Source: WS-7 sp036505295 (GTDB lineage: Bacteria > Eisenbacteria > RBG-16-71-46 > SZUA-252). Taken from it: 22,061 nucleotides of DNA. The translations under genes were made by a program, and so were the position numbers. Numbering within the stretch: position 1 is the stretch's first letter; every line of letters starts with the position of its first letter. This document shows positions 21,459 to 22,061 of this stretch, piece after piece. Under the pieces are notes generated by a model. The model was not told where the DNA came from. It ran no database searches and was given only the letters and a program-made list of their open reading frames with translations. The stretch is from positions 1 through 22,061 of the forward strand of contig DASXTQ010000063.1 in NCBI GenBank assembly GCA_036505295.1. The letters run 5' to 3'.

Positions 21459-22061
21459 CTAGTAGGCTCCTTTCGAGCGGACGACCGCCGCGCCCGTCGC
21501 GAGCAGGATCTTGAGGTCGAGCCAGGTTGTCCAGCGCTCGATGTATTCGATATCGAGGCGGACCCATTCGCTGAAATCCCGGATATCCGATCTGCCGGAC
21601 ACCTGCCACAAGCAGGTGATCCCGGGCTTCACGGCAAGTTTGCGGCGCTGCCAAGGCTCGAACTTCTCCCACTCGGTCTGGAGCGGCGGGCGGGGCCCTA
21701 CGAGGCTCATATCCCCTTTGAGCACGCTCCAAAGCTGCGGCAGCTCGTCGAGGCTGAAACGACGCAGCAGGCGCCCAATCCCTGTCACGCGCGGATCGTG
21801 ACGCATCTTGAACACGGGCCCTGCCATCTCGTTCAAGGACTCCAACCCATGGCGGCGTGCCTCGGCTTCGGGAACCATGGTACGGAACTTATACCCTGTG
21901 AAGTAGCGACCCCGTAGACCCACGACCCTCCATCGATACAGGATCGGCCTTCCGGACCTCAAACGAATCGCGATCGCGATCGATGCCAGGACCGGACTCA
22001 GAAGGGCGAGCCCGAGAGCGGCGCCCGTGATGTCGAGGCACCGTTTCAGAACGAGCTGGGC
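21459..22061 (-). CDS. Polyprenyl-phosphate sugar phosphotransferase (5' end outside window)
   Basis: The visible 200 residues are the C-terminal catalytic domain of a WbaP/exopolysaccharide-type polyisoprenyl-phosphate hexose-1-phosphate transferase, the membrane enzyme that starts assembly of a surface polysaccharide repeat. From the edge inward one sees KRCLDITGAALGLALLSPVL (basic residues then the reentrant membrane helix), GYKFRTM, FSLDELPQLWSVLKGDMSLVGPRPP, KPGITCLWQVSGRSD, and the usual ending LDLKILLATGAAV-KGAY. The frame stays open to the window edge, so the N-terminal part, with or without extra membrane helices, is not visible. The Arg/Trp run RPILYRWRV replaces the more usual PVFYRQERVG. 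It is the upstream partner of the epimerase gene and probably the edge of a polysaccharide locus continuing to the right. Confidence 0.93.
   Translation of the reverse strand, partial: AQLVLKRCLDITGAALGLALLSPVLASIAIAIRLRSGRPILYRWRVVGLRGRYFTGYKFRTMVPEAEARRHGLESLNEMAGPVFKMRHDPRVTGIGRLLRRFSLDELPQLWSVLKGDMSLVGPRPPLQTEWEKFEPWQRRKLAVKPGITCLWQVSGRSDIRDFSEWVRLDIEYIERWTTWLDLKILLATGAAVVRSKGAY

Overview
The window is a gene-dense, GC-rich (mid-60s % by eye) bacterial chromosome segment. The genes are signal-peptide outer-membrane barrels, a lipoprotein, Wzi-like outer-membrane proteins and a polyprenyl-phosphate sugar transferase, so the cell is diderm. The mix suggests a deep-branching, mostly uncultured lineage (Eisenbacteria/Gemmatimonadota/Myxococcota-like). 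That placement is a guess: there is no rRNA or other phylogenetic marker here. I see no tRNA, rRNA, CRISPR array, insertion sequence or phage gene, and no gene-free stretch over 300 bases.

Left part (1-7346): seven consecutive minus-strand genes. In transcription order they are two outer-membrane beta-barrel proteins, a glycine-zipper lipoprotein, a DUF421/YetF-like membrane protein, an M42 metallo-aminopeptidase, a MIP-family aquaporin and a large FAD/Fe-S 2-hydroxyacid dehydrogenase that runs off the left edge. A 223-bp divergent intergenic region follows, then a plus-strand Wzi-like outer-membrane protein (7570-9132) with a good sigma70-type promoter placed so that the mRNA is probably leaderless.

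Centre (9158-16555): a polyphosphate module. On the minus strand are a canonical Ppx/GppA phosphatase, a second motif-degenerate Ppx/GppA paralogue and polyphosphate kinase PPK1, joined by 8-bp and 4-bp start/stop overlaps. Divergent from them are a SixA-type histidine phosphatase and a CYTH-CHAD protein (triphosphate tunnel enzyme plus polyphosphate-binding helical domain). Together they cover polyP synthesis, degradation and probably binding and sensing.

The most notable item lies just beyond (16561-17136, minus). It is a thioredoxin-fold plus TPR-like protein whose reading frame is interrupted only by one TGA. The TGA sits exactly where the first Cys of the CxxC redox motif belongs, giving UxxC (U = selenocysteine), and is followed 10 nt later by a perfect 6-bp stem with a 5-nt G-containing loop that fits a bacterial SECIS element. 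Ordinary gene calling would report only a 104-residue C-terminal fragment. I read it as a probable selenoprotein; the Sec machinery is not in the window.

Right part (17254-22061): an ECF sigma factor and a membrane-anchored FecR-domain regulator (4-bp overlap), then a second Wzi-like paralogue with the same promoter-to-start geometry as the first. Convergent to it are a dTDP-L-rhamnose-4-epimerase-like enzyme with a zinc-ribbon-like insertion and the C-terminal part of a polyprenyl-phosphate sugar phosphotransferase cut by the right edge. This looks like the border of a surface-polysaccharide locus, possibly regulated by the sigma/FecR pair.
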